Source: Nocardia brevicatena NBRC 12119 (GTDB lineage: Bacteria; Actinomycetota; Actinomycetes; Mycobacteriales; Mycobacteriaceae). From it: a stretch of 33,041 nucleotides of DNA. Below, piece after piece: positions 29,870 through 33,041 of the stretch; position 1 is the first letter of the stretch; every line of letters begins with the position of its first letter. Under the pieces are notes generated by a model. The model was not told the DNA's origin. It did not search any database and was given only the letters and a program-made list of their open reading frames with translations. The translations under genes were made by a program, and so were the position numbers. The stretch is taken from NCBI RefSeq assembly GCF_000308495.1, contig NZ_BAFU01000236.1:1-33041 (forward strand), read 5' to 3'.

Positions 29870-31171
29870 TCAACCGCGCCGGGACTGCCGTCGTCGGCGT
29901 GTGTTGGGTGTGAAGTAGGAGCGCTCGCTTTCCGACCATGGCCGTGGTTTGGGGTCTTGTCGTGGCTGCGCCGGCGGCCAAGGCGCGGGTTCGGTGGCGT
30001 TGGCGAGGTAGCCTGACGGTGCGGCCTCCGGCCGCCGGAACGCGGGCCGTTGTGCTCCGCTCCGGCTCCCGTGGCCGGCGTATTGGGTCCGGGTCATCGG
30101 CACTGCTGCTGTGGCATTGATCGCGCTTTCGAACAATGTGTGCTGCTCGCTCCATTCGCGGGTGATGACGGGCGCGAGGCTGCGGTGGTGGAGCATGGCG
30201 TCGCCGCCGCAACGGTGCAGGGCAAACCAGGCGGCGCTGGTGAACCGGGCGTCTTCGTTGCGGGGCTGCGGTTTGCGGTAGCTGGGTCCGCCGTAGGTGC
30301 GTTGGGTTCGGTAGTCGTGAATCGGCCGGCTCGGTGACCGCCAGCAGTCCTGGGAGATCCAGTGGGCGATGGCGTCGCCGACGACGTGTGGCTGGTAGTG
30401 GGGTTGGCCGAGACGCCGCCCGATCTCGCCGCAGAATCGTCGTTGCATATCCGGACCACCGGCAGCCAGGCGCCGCCAGTGTAGTGAGCCGAGGACTTCG
30501 GCGATGTCGACGGCTTCGGGGTAGGTGGCTGCGAACAATTTCGAGGGAGTGAAGGTCGTCAGCTCGGTGCCGGTCGGGATCAGCTTCTGCGCGCGTTCGG
30601 TCCACCGGTGTCGCGCATCCCCAGGCGGAGGTTGTCCTCGTGCGCTCCATCGGTGTGCACAGACGAGGAAACCGGTGAGGACCGCGTCGAATGTCGCTGC
30701 CGGTCCGAGTCGGCTGAGCAGCCGCAGGTGCGCTCGCTGCGCGGCAACGATTTCCGGTAGTTCGCTCAGATCGGGTTGTGGGAATCCGGTCAGGTCGGGC
30801 GGCCCGATCCAGAGGCGGTGACGCAGGCAGACCAGCTCGTGGTGGCCCAGCAGTTGCAGGGGAGGGCCACCGGGGTGAATGGCGGCGCAGCGGCGGCAGC
30901 CGTGTTGGGGTTCGTGGCGCAGGGCGAGCCAATCCGGCTCCGGGTCACGTAGTTCGATGATCGCGCGGGCCAGTCGCCGGCGGGGCTGGTCGACGACGGC
31001 GGCGAACCGGTCCGGGTCGAGCCGGCGAGTGCTGGTGCCCTTGCGTGAGGAGCTGACCTGTGTCCAGAGTTCGGTGAACGGCATCTCGTGCAGAGCCGCC
31101 AACCGGTTCAGGTAGGAGACCGCGATCTCGTCGCGGGCCGGTCGTATGCGGATCGGCAACCGTGAACCCAT
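29870..31171 (-). CDS. tniQ: TniQ-family transposition protein
   Basis: A 433-residue protein of the TniQ/TnsD family, which selects target sites for Tn7-like and Tn5053-like transposons. The N-terminal RPARDEIAVSYLNRLAALH is the family opening. The zinc finger is HGCRRCAAIHPGGPP (C92, C95) with HHELVCLRHRLW (H110/H111, C115, H118). The C-terminal half is divergent and Arg/Pro-rich. Its ATG overlaps the TniB stop (TGATG), so it is coupled. Together with TniB and the truncated TniA it forms the standard module. No crRNA array or cas gene is nearby, so RNA-guided targeting is not indicated. Confidence 0.9.
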   Translation of the reverse strand: MGSRLPIRIRPARDEIAVSYLNRLAALHEMPFTELWTQVSSSRKGTSTRRLDPDRFAAVVDQPRRRLARAIIELRDPEPDWLALRHEPQHGCRRCAAIHPGGPPLQLLGHHELVCLRHRLWIGPPDLTGFPQPDLSELPEIVAAQRAHLRLLSRLGPAATFDAVLTGFLVCAHRWSARGQPPPGDARHRWTERAQKLIPTGTELTTFTPSKLFAATYPEAVDIAEVLGSLHWRRLAAGGPDMQRRFCGEIGRRLGQPHYQPHVVGDAIAHWISQDCWRSPSRPIHDYRTQRTYGGPSYRKPQPRNEDARFTSAAWFALHRCGGDAMLHHRSLAPVITREWSEQHTLFESAINATAAVPMTRTQYAGHGSRSGAQRPAFRRPEAAPSGYLANATEPAPWPPAQPRQDPKPRPWSESERSYFTPNTRRRRQSRRG

Positions 31172-32235
31172 CAGGCACTCGCTTGTGTGCGGCCGGTAGC
31201 CGGGCGGCGGCGTGGCGGCGCGCTGCGGGTAGCCGCGTAGTCGACGGGGATCTCCTCGAGCAACGCCCGGGTGATCTTCTCACTGCCGTCGTCGATGGCG
31301 AGGATAGCTGCGCCGCGGATCAGCTGCGAGAGGCTGCCGATCATGCCGCCGGTGCGCTGATAGAGGTATTCGGCCAGACCAACCAGGGTGCCCGGTGGGT
31401 GGTGGTGCAGCGCAAGCATGCTTTCGAGCGAGGCGATCAGCGCGCGCCATGTCTCGCGTTGGTCACGGGTCCCGTAGGCGAAGGCGGTGGAGCTGATGAG
31501 GGTGAACCGTCCGGCGATCTGCCGACCCCGGACCCCGGCGAACAACCCCTGGGCTTCGACCTCTATTCCTGCGTAAGCGAAGGTAGCGGGCAGGCGTTCG
31601 GCGAAATACTTCAGCTGGTCGGACGCTTCGGCTCCGGAACGAGTGGCCAGGTTCAGATTGTGGATCTCGTCGACCAGCACCAGATCCACCTTCGTCCGCG
31701 CCGCGGTCACGCAGACCGCGCTGACGATATCGGGCATGTTCGCGCGGCTGCCGAATTCGAGCCCGAAGAACCGCGCGAACTCAACCGCAAGCATCCGCGG
31801 TGTGGCGGCGGGCGGGACGGTGACATAGACGACCGGGATCCGGTTCGATCCGGCCGGGCCGGGATGGCGTTTGCGGATCGCGCGTTCATGGGTGCGGCCC
31901 AACTGGGTCAAGGCCGTAGTCTTGCCTGTCCCGGAGGCTCCCGACAGCATCAACCCGCGCCGGGCGGAAACCTGCCCGCGGTTGAGCTGGACCAGCATCC
32001 GGCCCGTGCGCAGCATCTGGCGGATGGTCGGGGTGTTCACCAACGGCAACTGCCCGTGGTAGTCGCGGCGCTTCTCCTCGGCCGCAGCCCGATCACGAGA
32101 CGACAGCGCCGTCACCGCCACCGGCTCCGGTGGTGGCTCGGGATCGAACTCGGCAAACCGCCGCCAGCCCTCCTTCGTCATCAACGATTCGTCCCCGGAC
32201 GGCGTGTCGTCATCGTCGACGGCTCGTCGTGTCAT
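31171..32235 (-). CDS. tniB: TniB/TnsC-like AAA+ ATPase of the transposition module
   Basis: A 354-residue AAA+ ATPase that links target selection to the transposase. Walker A is GASGTGKT (99-106) and Walker B is LVLVDE (185-190) with the IHNL sensor turn. Later FTLISSTAFAYGTRDQRETW and GMIGSLSQLIRGAAIL complete the family pattern. ATG 32235 is chosen over GTG 32241 because GGAGAGG then has good spacing, and ATG 32235 overlaps the TniA stop by 4 bp (ATGA). The gene looks intact. Without intact TniA from the same copy, the module would need a transposase in trans to move. Confidence 0.92.
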   Translation of the reverse strand: MTRRAVDDDDTPSGDESLMTKEGWRRFAEFDPEPPPEPVAVTALSSRDRAAAEEKRRDYHGQLPLVNTPTIRQMLRTGRMLVQLNRGQVSARRGLMLSGASGTGKTTALTQLGRTHERAIRKRHPGPAGSNRIPVVYVTVPPAATPRMLAVEFARFFGLEFGSRANMPDIVSAVCVTAARTKVDLVLVDEIHNLNLATRSGAEASDQLKYFAERLPATFAYAGIEVEAQGLFAGVRGRQIAGRFTLISSTAFAYGTRDQRETWRALIASLESMLALHHHPPGTLVGLAEYLYQRTGGMIGSLSQLIRGAAILAIDDGSEKITRALLEEIPVDYAATRSAPPRRRPATGRTQASA

Positions 32236-32708
32236 ATCCACCTCTCCGCTTCGGCGTCGGCATCGAAGATCCCGAACGGAATGATCTCGGCGGACTCGGA
32301 AACCGCAGACCGCTCCGGCTCGGGCTGAGCTTCTGATTCCAGCTCCGACAACGCCTCCGGTGAGCGATGTCCGGCAGCGGCGCGGGTCCGGGCAACGATC
32401 GTGCGGCCGGTGGTGTCGGGTCCGTGCTCGGCGCGGGTCAGCAACGCATCCAGAGCGCGGGCGATCTCGGTTTCGGTGACCTCGCGGCCGGACTCGGCAA
32501 CCAGCCGCCGAGCATGCCGCCAGGTGAAATCCGCGAACGGCGCACCCACCATCGGCAGGTGCGTCCAGGGCGCGGTGATCCAGCCGCCGTCATGGTGATT
32601 ACGGACGAATACCCGCGACAGGTCGTAGGGGTCGTAGTGGACCTCCCACAACCCTCGCTTGGCCGTCAGCCCCGACGGCTGACGGCGGTAGTGCCCGAGT
32701 CCGGGTGA
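32232..32708 (-). pseudogene. tniA: TniA (Mu-type transposase) C-terminal fragment, cut by IS3 element
   Basis: About 158 residues of the C-terminal Mu-transposase beta-barrel region: HYRRQPSGLTAKRGLWEVHY then PYDLSRVFVRNHHDGGWITA match the segment after the RNase-H (DDE) domain of TniA-like transposases. The catalytic domain is absent. Upstream in the same frame the sequence stops resembling TniA near 32700-32710, where an IS3-family element begins on the other strand. The exact junction is estimated. Its stop overlaps tniB. Confidence 0.85.
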
Positions 32709-33041
32709 GGTGCCCGGTCTCCTCCGGACAGTGACCCCTGGTAGGGCGGTTACGGGAATTCGAGGGAAAATAGGCTGTGGCTCAGCAGAGGAAGAAGTAC
32801 TCACCGGAGTACAAGGACGAGGCCGTGAAAATGGTTCTCGAGAGTGGCGGTCGTTCGATCGCGGCAGTCGCACGGGATCTGGGAATTAATTCCGGAACGC
32901 TTACCAACTGGGTGGCGGCGTACCGGAAAAAGCACCCGGACGAGGAAGAACCGCTCGCGATTTCGGAGCGAGCGCGGTTGCGTGAGTTGGAGCGGGAGAA
33001 CCGCGAGCTACGGATGAAGGCCGAGTTCCTGGAAAAAGCGG
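32709..33041 (+). mobile_element. IS3-family insertion sequence, left part (continues beyond window)
   Basis: An IS3-type orfA begins 70 bp after the place where TniA homology ends. The left end is probably near 32709 (sequence starting TGAGGTGCCCGG), but the terminal repeat and target duplication cannot be checked because the right end is outside the window. It has inactivated tniA. Confidence 0.7.
32777..33041 (+). CDS. IS3-family transposase OrfA, partial
   Basis: From GTG 32777 the frame is open to the window edge (88 codons). VAQQRKKYSPEYKDEAVKMV, SIAAVARDLGINSGTLTNWV and the leucine-zipper-like ARLRELERENRELRMKAEF are the HTH and zipper of IS3 OrfA (transposase 8 family). The DDE domain would be in OrfB downstream, usually joined by a -1 frameshift; neither is visible. 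Confidence 0.93.
   Translation, partial: MAQQRKKYSPEYKDEAVKMVLESGGRSIAAVARDLGINSGTLTNWVAAYRKKHPDEEEPLAISERARLRELERENRELRMKAEFLEKA

Noticed and set aside
29870-32708. CRISPR-associated transposon
   Set aside because: tniQ/tniB/tniA-like genes are present, but no Cascade, Cas12k or crRNA array is within the window.

Overview
The window is high-GC DNA from an actinobacterium, most probably a Nocardia or close relative. The grounds are the third-position GC bias, GTG/TTG starts, a predicted F420-dependent luciferase-like oxidoreductase, an ECF42-type sigma factor with its DGPF (YCII) partner, and many putative leaderless transcripts (a TANNNT -10 box 6-7 nt before a start codon). The genus is an inference; no rRNA or species marker is present.

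Bases 1 to about 21,950 look like ordinary chromosome made of small divergent or convergent units. In order: two sugar/nucleoside kinases (3' end of one, then PfkB); an acyl-CoA dehydrogenase; a TetR regulator; a 14-TM drug-efflux MFS protein whose C-terminal beta-domains are cut off by a stop and a frameshift; a cyclase-family hydrolase; YCII plus ECF42 sigma; a LuxR regulator divergent from an acyl-CoA synthetase; an MmyB-like XRE regulator divergent from a SnoaL-like protein; RNase Z; sirtuin; P1 aminopeptidase; a VOC protein divergent from MarR; a frameshifted Lrp/AsnC regulator divergent from azlCD; a wrecked alpha/beta hydrolase; a sugar-nucleotide epimerase; and Dps. Several divergent regulator-target gaps hold clear palindromes that are probably operators.

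A tRNA-Leu(GAG) at 21,992-22,076 marks the start of an accessory region. Directly behind it are a tandem AbrB-fold protein and a tyrosine recombinase in one overlapping operon. Then come a small beta-barrel-like protein, a frameshifted histidine phosphatase, an uncharacterised helical protein, repeats of an 8-bp palindrome, a metal-type MerR operon (double-Cys protein, MerR, then YnfA), an F420-type LLM oxidoreductase divergent from a TetR regulator with two abutting operators, and a Tn5053/Tn7-like tniA-tniB-tniQ module whose tniA is cut by an IS3-family element running off the right edge.

No complete undescribed system can be proven here. The strongest leads are the duplicated AbrB protein coupled to an integrase behind tRNA-Leu, the MerR operon with a 20-bp-spacer promoter that apparently makes a leaderless mRNA, and the leaderless mini-ORF overlapping rnz. 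Three genes share the same defect, one surplus G/C base in or beside a short G/C run, so sequence error must be separated from real decay.
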